DNA of 64,000 nucleotides from Phaeobacter gallaeciensis DSM 26640. Its GTDB lineage: Bacteria > Pseudomonadota > Alphaproteobacteria > Rhodobacterales > Rhodobacteraceae. Of this stretch, positions 56,406-64,000 are shown one piece after another. Positions within the stretch are counted from its first letter, which is position 1, and each line of letters begins with the position of its first letter. Where the stretch lies: assembly GCF_000511385.1 (NCBI RefSeq), contig NC_023138.1, positions 191,494 to 255,493 of the forward strand. Reading direction: 5' to 3'. Both the position numbers and the translations under genes were made by a program. The notes beneath the pieces were generated by a model. The model was given only the letters and a program-made list of their open reading frames with translations. It did no database searches and had not been told where the DNA came from.

Positions 56406-57188
56406 TCAGAAGCGCAGCGACAGGCAGGACATGCCGCCGTCAAGCTTGGCACACTCCGTGTTGCTGATCTGCACGACCTCAAACCCCTCACGGTCCAGCA
56501 ACTCCGCTGTGCGTGGGAAATCCGCCGCCATCAGCACCAGATTGTTGTAGCGGATCGCGTTGGCAGCCGCCTCTTCGCCCTCAGGCACATGCAGCACCCG
56601 GTAGCCCTCAAAACAACCTGACGCATCCAGCCGCTTGGTGGACAAAATGGTCTCAGCGTCCATCAGCGAACAATCTGTCTTGAAGTGCAGCACCCCCTCC
56701 GGCGTAAACACTTCGCGCAGGTTGTGGCCCCAGTCGGCAACAATCTCCGCCAGTTCAGCCACGCCCGCAGCATCGGTCCGGGCCGAGCGACCGACGAGGA
56801 TTTCGCGTTCGGTCACCAGAATATCGCCGCCTTCGATGAAGCCGGGGCCTTTGATCTCGCGCACCTCATCATAACATTGGCGCAGGGTCGGCGCCATTTC
56901 TGCCACCTCTCCCAATCGCGACGGCGCGCCGGGGCGCATGAGCACCGCGCCCTTCGGCAGACAGAGCGCTGTATCCTCCACAAAAACCGCATCTGGAAAC
57001 GCTTCCAGCGGCGGCAGTTCAATCACCTCGGCGCCTGTGCTCTTGAGCGCGGCGACATAGTCAGCATGGGCGGCCAGCATCTTGTCCAAATCTGGGGTAC
57101 CGATATCCTCGGCGCGCAGCCCATCGGTGATGCTGGAGGCCGGGCGGCGGGTGATTGCACGGGTGAATTCATATGTAGGGTTGGTCAT
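56406..57188 (-). CDS. ddaH: dimethylarginine dimethylaminohydrolase (DDAH)
   Basis: The product is 260 residues, normal for bacterial DDAH. Catalytic residues are His168 (GVLHFKTDCS) and Cys255 (DGGMSCLSLRF), six residues offset from the His162/Cys249 of the Pseudomonas enzyme; FIEGGDIL holds a conserved acidic site. It hydrolyses asymmetric dimethylarginine or monomethylarginine to citrulline and di- or methylamine. It is the last gene of the tetR-aruH-aruI-ddaH operon, 3 bp after the decarboxylase gene, tying methylarginine and arginine use together. Confidence 0.93.
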   Translation of the reverse strand: MTNPTYEFTRAITRRPASSITDGLRAEDIGTPDLDKMLAAHADYVAALKSTGAEVIELPPLEAFPDAVFVEDTALCLPKGAVLMRPGAPSRLGEVAEMAPTLRQCYDEVREIKGPGFIEGGDILVTEREILVGRSARTDAAGVAELAEIVADWGHNLREVFTPEGVLHFKTDCSLMDAETILSTKRLDASGCFEGYRVLHVPEGEEAAANAIRYNNLVLMAADFPRTAELLDREGFEVVQISNTECAKLDGGMSCLSLRF

Positions 57189-57191
57189 ATC

Positions 57192-58856
57192 TCAGTCCTT
57201 TGTCGCCAGTGTTGGCAAAAATTTTGGGGTGGTGATTTCGATCATCCGGGGCCCGGCCTCAGATGCAGCTGCGCGCACCGCGTCAGCAACCTCCTGCGGA
57301 TCCGCAGAAACCGCACGATGAGAGATCCCGAAGGACCGCGCGGTTGCGGCAAAATCCGGTGGCGTCGGATCACAACCCACCACCGGCACGCCAACATCCT
57401 GCATCGACCGGGCAATTTCCTGATAACCGTGATTGTTCCAGACGATGAACGTGATCGGCAAAGCCTCATCAACTGCCGTCATGATTTCCGGCAGCGAAAA
57501 CTGCGCGCCGCCATCGCCGGTGATACAGATGACCGGTGTCTCAGGTGCGGCAACGGCCGCACCAATGGCCGCAGGTATACCATAGCCAAGCGCGCCATAG
57601 CCGGTCGCCGCATTGAACCATCCGCCGGGGCGGTCGTGATCATAGTAGAGGTTCCCCGCATAGATCGGCTGGGCGGAATCCCCGACGACAATTGCCCCCG
57701 GCACCGCCGCGCGCAGCGCGTTCAGCACCGTAACCTGAGCGCGATAACTCTCGCCGATTTCCTCCCAGGCGGCAGCCCGGGTCTGTTCGGCCATCCCGGT
57801 GCCCCACTCGGACGGGCTATGCGCATCCAGTTTCCATTCAGCCAGCACCGCCGACAGAACAACCGCAACATCGCCATGGATCGCCAGCTCCGCCCGGTGG
57901 CGCGCCAGCTGATCTGCACAGAGGTCGACCCGGATCAATCCTGGCATCTGCGGCATCACGCCCGTGGCATACATATCGTAGTCCGTCGGCCCCAGTTCCG
58001 TCCCCAGTGCCAACACCAGATCCGCCGCGCCGATCAATGCGCGCACCGAGGCAAGGCTAGGGCTGGCCGGCACAGACAGCGGGTGATCAAACATCACGCC
58101 GCGCGCATTGACGGTCTGGACCACGGGCGCGCCCAGATATTCTGCCAGCTGACGCAATTGGTCAGCACAGAACCGCGCGCCGCCTCCGGCCAGGATCACA
58201 GGGCGCTCCGCTGCGGTCAGGCGCTGCATCAGCGCAGCCAGATCCACCGGGGATACACTCCCCCTGCCCTGCTCATCAGTTAGGATACTCTCTTGCCCAC
58301 TGTCCTCCTTGGCGGCAATCCCTGCGACATCCAGCGGGATCTGCACATGGGTGGGTCCGGGCCGCGACAGCGCAGCGCCCGCAATTGGTGCAAATGCCTG
58401 ATCCAACGCGGGCGTAAGTTGCTGCGGCGCAGCTACATGCTCCGACCTCAGCGCGACCAACTTCGCAAGGGCATGCTGATCTGGCAGCTCGTGCAAATGG
58501 CCCATCCCATGACCAAGAGAGCCGCTCTCGTTCACCCCTGACACCACCAGCATCGGCACCGAATCCGCGCGCGCCTGGGCCATAGAAGTCAATGTATTGG
58601 TCAGCCCCGGCCCGGTGATAACAAAGGCAACGCCAGGCCGACCGGACACCCGCGCGTAGCCATCCGCCATGAACCCGGCGCCCTGCTCGTGGCGCGGTGT
58701 GATATGGCGCAGGTCGGAATTCCCAAGCCCACGGTAAAGCTCAACCGTATGAACCCCCGGAATGCCAAACACATGCTGCACACCGCGTGCGGCCAGCTCT
58801 TCGACAAGCGCTTCGCCAACCGTGTGTGTGGCGTTTTTTTGAACTCCCATGGTCAT
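57192..58856 (-). CDS. aruI: ThDP-dependent 2-ketoarginine (5-guanidino-2-oxopentanoate) decarboxylase
   Basis: The product is 554 residues of the acetolactate-synthase-like ThDP family: the N-terminal HVFGIPGVHTVELYRGL with the catalytic Glu region (RHITPRHEQGAGFMADGYAR), the central FAD/DHS-like fold, and the ThDP motif GDGGAQFSLPEI ... WNNHG. Size and the adjoining aminotransferase match AruI, which decarboxylates 2-ketoarginine to 4-guanidinobutyraldehyde in the arginine transaminase pathway. The start overlaps the aminotransferase stop by ATGA. Another 2-oxoacid decarboxylase activity cannot be ruled out. Confidence 0.8.
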   Translation of the reverse strand: MTMGVQKNATHTVGEALVEELAARGVQHVFGIPGVHTVELYRGLGNSDLRHITPRHEQGAGFMADGYARVSGRPGVAFVITGPGLTNTLTSMAQARADSVPMLVVSGVNESGSLGHGMGHLHELPDQHALAKLVALRSEHVAAPQQLTPALDQAFAPIAGAALSRPGPTHVQIPLDVAGIAAKEDSGQESILTDEQGRGSVSPVDLAALMQRLTAAERPVILAGGGARFCADQLRQLAEYLGAPVVQTVNARGVMFDHPLSVPASPSLASVRALIGAADLVLALGTELGPTDYDMYATGVMPQMPGLIRVDLCADQLARHRAELAIHGDVAVVLSAVLAEWKLDAHSPSEWGTGMAEQTRAAAWEEIGESYRAQVTVLNALRAAVPGAIVVGDSAQPIYAGNLYYDHDRPGGWFNAATGYGALGYGIPAAIGAAVAAPETPVICITGDGGAQFSLPEIMTAVDEALPITFIVWNNHGYQEIARSMQDVGVPVVGCDPTPPDFAATARSFGISHRAVSADPQEVADAVRAAASEAGPRMIEITTPKFLPTLATKD

Positions 58857-60040
58857 GCAACCTCCGTTGATTTGCGGTTTGCATGATCCACGATACGCGT
58901 CAGCGCGCGATCAAATGCGCCATCCTCAATCGTCAGTGCCACCCGGACCCAGTCGCGCAGGCTTTCGCCAAAGGATGATCCCGGCATTACGGCGACGCCG
59001 GCGCTGTGCAACAGGTCCTGCGCATAAGCGTCACCATTCATGCCCGTCGCAGCCACATTGATCATTGCAAACATGCCCGCCTCCGGGCTGTGCACCCGCA
59101 AAACCGTGTCGCGGTGCAGCCGATCTGCCAGCTTCGCCGCACGCGCTGCAAATCGACAGCGCATCCCCTCCGCCACCGAAGACCCCTCGCGAACGGCCTG
59201 CTCCGTCATATCCGCGATGAAAGGCTGATTGCCGAACAACATCGTCTCCGACAGCGGCAGCAATCCATTACAGAAGGCCTCGCTCGCGATACACCAACCG
59301 CTGCGGAACCCCGGCGCCGCATGGGATTTAGAGATCGACGACACCACAATCACCCGCTCGGCAAACGCCGCGCGCGCCAGCGGCGACACAAATTCCGCCG
59401 CGTCAAACACCAACTGCTCATAGACTTCATCCGAGATGATCCACAGGTCGTGCACCTCCGCCAGCCGTCCAATGGCGTCGAGATCCTCTACCGTCAGAAT
59501 GGATCCCGTAGGATTGTGCGGTGTGGTCAACAGAATGGCGCGGCTGCGGGGAGTAATTTTCTCTGCAATATCATCAGCCTGCATCCGAAACCCATGCTCG
59601 GGCCGCAGCGGCACTGGCACCATGTCGGCGCCACTTGCCCGGATCACGCCTTCATAGGTGGCATACATCGGATCCCCGACCAACACCTCGTCGCCGTGCT
59701 CGGCAACCCCCATCAGGACCGCATAAAGCGCAGTCTGCGTGCCCGGAAAGCACAGCACATTATTTGGGCCGATCGCACGCCCGGTGCTGGCGCTGTACCG
59801 CGCTGCAAGGGTTTGGCGCAGATTGGCCTCTCCACGCCCGTCCGAATAGCCGGTGCGCCCGGCCATCATCGCGGCGCCGGCGGTCTGCATCAGCGCTTCC
59901 GGTGTGGGCACATCCGGTTCACCAATGGTCATCTCGATGATATCCGCCCCGGCAGCGATCATCTCGCGCGCGGTTAGATGCACCTCCCACTTGGCCCCAC
60001 CAAGCCCCGCCAGCCGTCTGGTCACATCGGTCATTCTCAT
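58853..60040 (-). CDS. aruH: PLP aminotransferase, probable arginine:pyruvate transaminase
   Basis: The product is 395 residues, fold-type I class I/II. PLP-binding landmarks are MTIGEPDVPTPEALM, FPGTQTALYAVLMG, TTPHNPTGS, ISDEVYEQLVF and the Schiff-base lysine in VSSISKSHAAPGFRSGW. Length and pairing with the AruI-like decarboxylase and DDAH support arginine:pyruvate transaminase (AruH), giving 2-ketoarginine. Its start overlaps the TetR gene stop by ATGA. Confidence 0.8.
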   Translation of the reverse strand: MRMTDVTRRLAGLGGAKWEVHLTAREMIAAGADIIEMTIGEPDVPTPEALMQTAGAAMMAGRTGYSDGRGEANLRQTLAARYSASTGRAIGPNNVLCFPGTQTALYAVLMGVAEHGDEVLVGDPMYATYEGVIRASGADMVPVPLRPEHGFRMQADDIAEKITPRSRAILLTTPHNPTGSILTVEDLDAIGRLAEVHDLWIISDEVYEQLVFDAAEFVSPLARAAFAERVIVVSSISKSHAAPGFRSGWCIASEAFCNGLLPLSETMLFGNQPFIADMTEQAVREGSSVAEGMRCRFAARAAKLADRLHRDTVLRVHSPEAGMFAMINVAATGMNGDAYAQDLLHSAGVAVMPGSSFGESLRDWVRVALTIEDGAFDRALTRIVDHANRKSTEVA

Positions 60041-60684
60041 GGCTGTTCTGCCTTATGCTGCAAGTTCAATCCCAGAATTGCACCCACGGATTCCAATCCG
60101 ATCGTCGGCAATTCGCCCTCTTCAAACGCCTCTGGCAAGGCACCGCCTTCCATCCAGAGGCCGTCAATCACTGCGTTACAGGCCACCGCCAAATGATGCA
60201 GCCGCGCCGCGTCGACGGGCACCCCCGCCTCGTCCAGCGCGGCAGCGATCAACTCGCCCAGCTTGTCGCGAAAATAGTCATAGGTGCGTTGGTGGATCTG
60301 CCGCATCTGCGGATCCTGCTGCACTTTGTTCAGAAACCCGGCCCAAAGCGCCACCGCCGTCGGCTCCACCACCGGTGGCAGCAGGGAAGCCTCAACAAAC
60401 CCGGCCAGACGGGCGCGGGCGGTTCCCGCCATGCCAGCAACCGGGGCAAAAGTGAGATCACTGATGAAAACCATGTGATGTTCATAGGCTGCGGTCATCA
60501 GGTCTTCCTTGGAGGAGAAATAGTGCCGGATCAGCCCCTGTGTCACATCCGCCCGCTCAGCGATGTCACGCACAGTTGCGCCGCGCACACCTTTCTCGGC
60601 CACCAACTCCAAAGTTGCGAGGATCAATGCCTCCTTCCGCTCCTGTGCGGTCGCGCGCTTAAATTTCCGGCGTTCACCTGACAC
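60037..60684 (-). CDS. TetR-family (BetI-like) regulator of the arginine/methylarginine cluster
   Basis: The product is 215 residues from a GTG at 60684 with GGAG seven bases upstream; a TTG at 60708 would add eight residues. The TetR helix-turn-helix reads LELVAEKGVRGATVRDIAERADVTQGLIRHYFSSKEDL (about 20-60). The C-terminal ligand domain has the BetI-type VALWAGFLNKVQQDPQ and AVIDGLWMEGG. It leads the aru-dda operon and faces the ABC transporter across a strong palindrome, its likely operator. Confidence 0.87.
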   Translation of the reverse strand: MSGERRKFKRATAQERKEALILATLELVAEKGVRGATVRDIAERADVTQGLIRHYFSSKEDLMTAAYEHHMVFISDLTFAPVAGMAGTARARLAGFVEASLLPPVVEPTAVALWAGFLNKVQQDPQMRQIHQRTYDYFRDKLGELIAAALDEAGVPVDAARLHHLAVACNAVIDGLWMEGGALPEAFEEGELPTIGLESVGAILGLNLQHKAEQP

Positions 60685-60718
60685 GGGGCTCTCCAATATG
60701 CTGCGCAATCACGCGGTC

Positions 60719-60744
60719 AGTAATTATACACTTGCATAATTACT
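60719..60744. promoter_or_regulatory. perfect 9-bp inverted repeat, probable TetR operator
   Basis: AGTAATTAT (60719-60727) and ATAATTACT (60736-60744) are exact inverted repeats with an 8-bp spacer, in the 104-bp divergent promoter between the TetR gene and the ABC transporter operon. Confidence 0.8.
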
Positions 60745-60788
60745 CCAAGTCAGCCTTACTACAAGCCGAAATATGAGGACATCAGAAA

Positions 60789-61634
60789 ATGCCCGATCCG
60801 GCTGCCGCAGACCCTGCCCCGCTTTCGACAGCATCTGCCCCCGCACAGGCGCGTGCTGAGACCCCGGTGAACACCCACACGCAGGCCGAGGCGATCCGCG
60901 TCAGCGATCTGCACAAATCCTTCGGTTCGCTGGAGGTGCTGAAGGGCGTATCCCTCACCGCAAAACAGGGCGATGTCGTAGCCATTATTGGCGGCAGCGG
61001 CTCCGGCAAATCGACCATGCTGCGCTGCATCAACTTTCTGGAAACACCCAACTCAGGCGAAATTGTAATCGCAGGCGAAACCGTGGCGATGCGCCCTGAT
61101 GGTAGCCCCGCCGACCGCCGCCAGATCGAACGCATTCGCACCCGTCTCGCGATGGTGTTTCAACAGTTCAACCTCTGGACCCATCGCACCTTGTTGGAAA
61201 ATGTCATCGAGGTGCCGGTTCATGTGCTAAAGATGCCCCGTTCCGAAGCGATCGACCGTGCGCATGAGCTGCTGGCCCGCGTGGGCCTCGGCGACAAGGC
61301 CGATGCCTTTCCGGCTTTTCTCTCCGGCGGGCAACAGCAGCGCGCCGCAATCGCCAGGGCGCTGGCCGTGGATCCCAATGTCATGCTGTTTGACGAGCCA
61401 ACATCGGCGCTTGATCCCGAGCTGGTCGGGGAGGTCCTGACGGTGATCCGCGATCTGGCCGCGGAGGGGCGCACCATGCTGCTGGTCACCCATGAGATGA
61501 AATTCGCAAGAGAAGTCGCAAACCATGTCGTCTATCTCTTTGAAGGTCGGATCGAAGAGCAAGGCCCCCCGTCTGAGGTCTTTGGCAATCCGAAATCAGA
61601 GCGTCTGAAACAGTTCCTGAGTTCGGTCGCTTAA
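60789..61634 (+). CDS. polar amino-acid (arginine/guanidino) ABC transporter ATPase
   Basis: The product is 281 residues, longer than usual because of a 38-residue Ala/Pro-rich N-terminal extension before the canonical IRVSDLHKSFGSLEVLKGV. Walker A is GGSGSGKST, the Q-loop FQQFNLWTH, the signature LSGGQQQR and Walker B VMLFDEPTSALD, all as in HisP/ArtP. It heads the plus-strand transporter operon and faces the arginine-catabolic operon across the palindrome, so arginine or methylarginines are the likely cargo. Confidence 0.88.
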   Translation: MPDPAAADPAPLSTASAPAQARAETPVNTHTQAEAIRVSDLHKSFGSLEVLKGVSLTAKQGDVVAIIGGSGSGKSTMLRCINFLETPNSGEIVIAGETVAMRPDGSPADRRQIERIRTRLAMVFQQFNLWTHRTLLENVIEVPVHVLKMPRSEAIDRAHELLARVGLGDKADAFPAFLSGGQQQRAAIARALAVDPNVMLFDEPTSALDPELVGEVLTVIRDLAAEGRTMLLVTHEMKFAREVANHVVYLFEGRIEEQGPPSEVFGNPKSERLKQFLSSVA

Positions 61635-61675
61635 CGCATAACAACACGTATAAACAACAAAACAGGGAGACAGTT

Positions 61676-62455
61676 ATGTCCATGATATCAAATCTCAAAT
61701 CCACAGTCCTCGCCGCCGCGACCGTTGCCGCAACCTGTGCTGTCGCGCAGGCGGAGCCAGTCAAGATTGGTGTGGCCGCAGAACCCTATCCGCCCTTTGC
61801 ATCACTGGACTCCTCCGGTCAGTGGGTAGGCTGGGAGATCGACGTGATCAATGCAGTCTGCGCCGCGGCTGAGATGGATTGTGTCATCACTCCTGTGGCC
61901 TGGGACGGCATCATTCCCTCTCTCACCGGTCAGCAGATCGACGCCATCATGGCCTCCATGTCGATCACTGAAGAGCGGCTGAAAACCATCGATTTCTCGG
62001 ATCCCTACTACAACACCCCGGCGGTGATCGTGGCAGATAAGTCGATGGACATCGAACCGACACCGGAATCACTGGCGGGCAAGGTTGTCGGCATTCAGGC
62101 CTCCACCATTCACCAGACCTATGCACAGGAATACTTCAAAGATTCCGAACTGCGCGTCTATCAGACCCAGGATGAGGCCAATCAGGATCTCTTCGCCGGT
62201 CGCATCGACGCCACCCAGGCCGATAGCATCGCCATGGCAGACTTTGTCGGCTCCGATGCCGGTGCCTGCTGCGAGATCAAGGGTCCCGTCGCCAATGACG
62301 AGGCGATCCTCGGCAAAGGCGTCGGTGCTGGCGTGCGCAAGGGCGACAGCGATGTTCTGGCGGCGCTCAACAAGGGGATCGCGGCAATCCTGGCCGATGG
62401 CACCCATGCCGAGATCACCTCGAAGTATTTCACGACCAGCATCTACTCCGAGTAA
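61676..62455 (+). CDS. polar amino-acid ABC transporter binding protein
   Basis: The product is 259 residues; ATG at 61676 follows AGGGAGA. A signal peptide ends at AQA-EP. Family 3 binding-protein motifs are GVAAEPYPPFASLDSSG, GWEIDVINAVC, ASMSITEERLKTIDFSDPYY and QASTIHQTYAQEYF. Lysine/arginine/ornithine-type specificity is likely from context with the aru-dda genes. Confidence 0.9.
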   Translation: MSMISNLKSTVLAAATVAATCAVAQAEPVKIGVAAEPYPPFASLDSSGQWVGWEIDVINAVCAAAEMDCVITPVAWDGIIPSLTGQQIDAIMASMSITEERLKTIDFSDPYYNTPAVIVADKSMDIEPTPESLAGKVVGIQASTIHQTYAQEYFKDSELRVYQTQDEANQDLFAGRIDATQADSIAMADFVGSDAGACCEIKGPVANDEAILGKGVGAGVRKGDSDVLAALNKGIAAILADGTHAEITSKYFTTSIYSE

Positions 62456-62464
62456 GGACCTATC

Positions 62465-63217
62465 GTGACCGGACTCCTCGACCTGTTTGGTCTGGCCGAG
62501 AGCGCGCAGCTGTTGTCGCTCTCGCCGCCGGGATGGGGGGGCAACCTGTTGCGGGGCCTCGCCAATTCGCTCCAGATCGCCCTTGGGGCTTTTGGTATGG
62601 GGCTGATCATCGGGCTTTTCGGGGCCTACGGAAAACTCTATGGCGGGCCGATCCTTCGTGATCTGCTCGCCATTTACACCACTGTGATCCGCGCCGTGCC
62701 TGAACTGGTGCTGATCCTGATCCTCTATTACGTCGGCACCGATCTGATCAACAAAGTCGCGGGCAGTTTCGGCTACGGTCGGGTGGAAATCAGCGGGATT
62801 GTGGCGGGTATCTGGGTGCTCGGCATTGTGCAGGGCGCCTATGCCACCGAGGTGCTGCGCGGTGCCATCAAGGCGGTGCCCCCCGGCCAAATTGAGGCGG
62901 CACGGTCTTACGGGATGCCTGCCTTCATGACCATGCGCCGGGTGACCATCCCCGCTATGATGAGCTTTGCAACACCGGGTCTGGCCAATCTGTGGCTGAT
63001 CGCCACCAAGGACACCGCCCTGCTGGCCATCGTCGGCTTTGCAGAGCTGACCCTGGAAACCCGACAGGCCGCCAGCAGTACGCGTGCATATTTCACGTTC
63101 TTCCTCGCGGCCGGAGCGCTCTACCTGATGGTAACGCTCTGCTCCGGTGTGATTTTCGGCTGGATCGAACGCTGGGCAAGGCGCGGCCAGCCATCCCTCC
63201 GGGAGGGCCGCCAATGA
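62465..63217 (+). CDS. polar amino-acid ABC transporter permease 1
   Basis: The product is 250 residues with a GTG start at 62465. It is a HisQ/ArtQ-type permease: SLQIALGAFGMGLIIGLFGAYGKLYG, IRAVPELVLILILYYVG and the EAA loop GQIEAARSYGMPAFMTMRRV. It overlaps the second permease by ATGA. Confidence 0.92.
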   Translation: MTGLLDLFGLAESAQLLSLSPPGWGGNLLRGLANSLQIALGAFGMGLIIGLFGAYGKLYGGPILRDLLAIYTTVIRAVPELVLILILYYVGTDLINKVAGSFGYGRVEISGIVAGIWVLGIVQGAYATEVLRGAIKAVPPGQIEAARSYGMPAFMTMRRVTIPAMMSFATPGLANLWLIATKDTALLAIVGFAELTLETRQAASSTRAYFTFFLAAGALYLMVTLCSGVIFGWIERWARRGQPSLREGRQ

Positions 63218-63990
63218 CCTCCTTGAAATCCCTGATGCAACCTCATCGGCTGATTCTGATGGCCCTGTTCGCTGCCTTGGTTATCTGGTGTGCTTTGTCC
63301 CTGCGTTGGGACTGGATCCCAACATATGCGCCGCTGGCACTGGAAGGGTTATGGACCACCATCTGGATCCTTGTGGTCACCAGCATCCTTGGCTTTGCAC
63401 TGGCGGTGCCTCTTGGCCTCGCCCAGGCCGTTGGACCGTGGTATCTCTCAACGCCTGCGCGCATTTTCTGCACGGTCATCCGCGGCACGCCGTTGTTGTT
63501 GCAGATCTGGCTGCTTTACTACGGGCTGGGCTCGCTGTTCCCGCAATTCCCCTGGATCCGCTCCAGCGAGCTGTGGCCTTACCTGCGGCAGGCCTGGCCC
63601 TATGCCGTTCTGGCGCTCACGCTCTCCTACGCTGGCTATGAGGGCGAAGTGATGCGCGGTGCCTTCTCTGGTGTGGCCAAGGGGCAGCTGGAAGCAGCCA
63701 AGGCTTACGGGATGCCCCGTCTGACCATGTTCCGCCGGATCTGGCTGCCACAGGCTATCCGCAACGTCCTGCCCACCCTTGGCGGTGAAACCATCCTTCA
63801 GCTGAAGGCGACACCGTTGGTGGCGACCATCACCGTTCTGGATATCTACGCGGTCTCCTCTCGGGTGCGGTCTGATACCTTCATAGTCTATGAACCGCTG
63901 TTGCTGCTGGCGTTGGTCTATATGGCCATCGCTGGGGTGATCACACTGGCCTTCAAACGATTTGAAGATCGGGTGCCACAGCGCCGCTGA
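63214..63990 (+). CDS. polar amino-acid ABC transporter permease 2
   Basis: The product is 258 residues (HisM/ArtM type): GLWTTIWILVVTSILGFALAVPLGLAQ, VIRGTPLLLQIWLLYYGLG, EAA loop GQLEAAKAYGMPRLTMFRRI. Start ATG at 63214 lies in the stop of permease 1. It completes ATPase-binding protein-permease-permease; the operon may continue past the window edge. Confidence 0.92.
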   Translation: MTSLKSLMQPHRLILMALFAALVIWCALSLRWDWIPTYAPLALEGLWTTIWILVVTSILGFALAVPLGLAQAVGPWYLSTPARIFCTVIRGTPLLLQIWLLYYGLGSLFPQFPWIRSSELWPYLRQAWPYAVLALTLSYAGYEGEVMRGAFSGVAKGQLEAAKAYGMPRLTMFRRIWLPQAIRNVLPTLGGETILQLKATPLVATITVLDIYAVSSRVRSDTFIVYEPLLLLALVYMAIAGVITLAFKRFEDRVPQRR

Positions 63991-64000
63991 CCGTCCCCGC

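Noticed and set aside
56685..58283. 532-codon plus-strand frame opposite ddaH and aruI
   Set aside because: Both minus-strand genes carry intact catalytic motifs; the opposite translation is low-information and Arg/His-rich.
62069..63214. 381-codon minus-strand frame opposite the ABC transporter genes
   Set aside because: The plus-strand binding protein and permease are unmistakable; the antisense frame has no family features.

Overview
The window looks like chromosomal DNA of a marine Roseobacter-group alphaproteobacterium (Rhodobacteraceae; the Ruegeria/Phaeobacter neighbourhood is my best guess). It is GC-rich and densely packed with ATGA-coupled operons. The gene set is typical of that group: form II coxSLM, a XoxF methanol dehydrogenase locus, dmdC/dmdD-type DMSP genes, a Sinorhizobium-type che operon, and methylarginine catabolism. 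I see no rRNA, tRNA, CRISPR array, insertion sequence or phage gene.

Layout. 1-2570: the 3' part of a NosR-like flavin/Fe-S membrane protein and an ApbE/NosX flavin transferase. 2926-6588 (minus): form II CO-dehydrogenase-like coxS-L-M. 6864-17414: a lanthanide-type methanol oxidation locus with cytochrome c and XoxJ-like binding protein (minus), a Ped-type ABC export/uptake operon with beta-propeller (plus), an orphan NitT/TauT-type binding protein plus ATPase, small proteins, and xoxF ending in a strong terminator. 17781-23142: a MocR/PdxR regulator, dmdD- and dmdC-like genes and a divergent AraC regulator. 23282-25555: a large glycosyltransferase. 25717-29276: a Zur-like regulator and a Zrg-type zinc system. 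29517-38884: a chemotaxis cluster in two divergent operons. 39054-43189: modABC and a FAD oxidoreductase. 43183-46412: divergent znuA and zur-znuC-znuB. 46540-49679: a PhnD-like binding protein and hybrid histidine kinase. 49948-53973: one 1341-residue polyprotein-like gene. 54078-56283: an RpiR regulator and a nucleotide-sugar dehydrogenase. 56406-63990: a methylarginine/arginine catabolic operon (tetR-aruH-aruI-ddaH) divergent from an amino-acid ABC transporter.

How it fits together. Two trace-gas/C1 energy systems (CO and methanol) sit side by side. ModABC would supply molybdate for the CO-dehydrogenase-type enzyme, and DDAH would release dimethylamine, another C1 source. Two separate zinc systems, each with its own Fur-family regulator and a Zur-box-like palindrome, imply layered zinc homeostasis.

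The most unusual object is the gene at 49948-53973. It joins two rhodanese domains, a YidC/Oxa1-type membrane insertase core and a dikinase (ATP-grasp plus swivelling phospho-His domain) in one chain. It lies divergent to a periplasmic-binding-protein/hybrid-kinase pair and is followed by mutually exclusive hairpins ahead of an RpiR regulator. I know of no described system with this composition.

All domain and family calls are from reading translations and motifs; no database search was possible.
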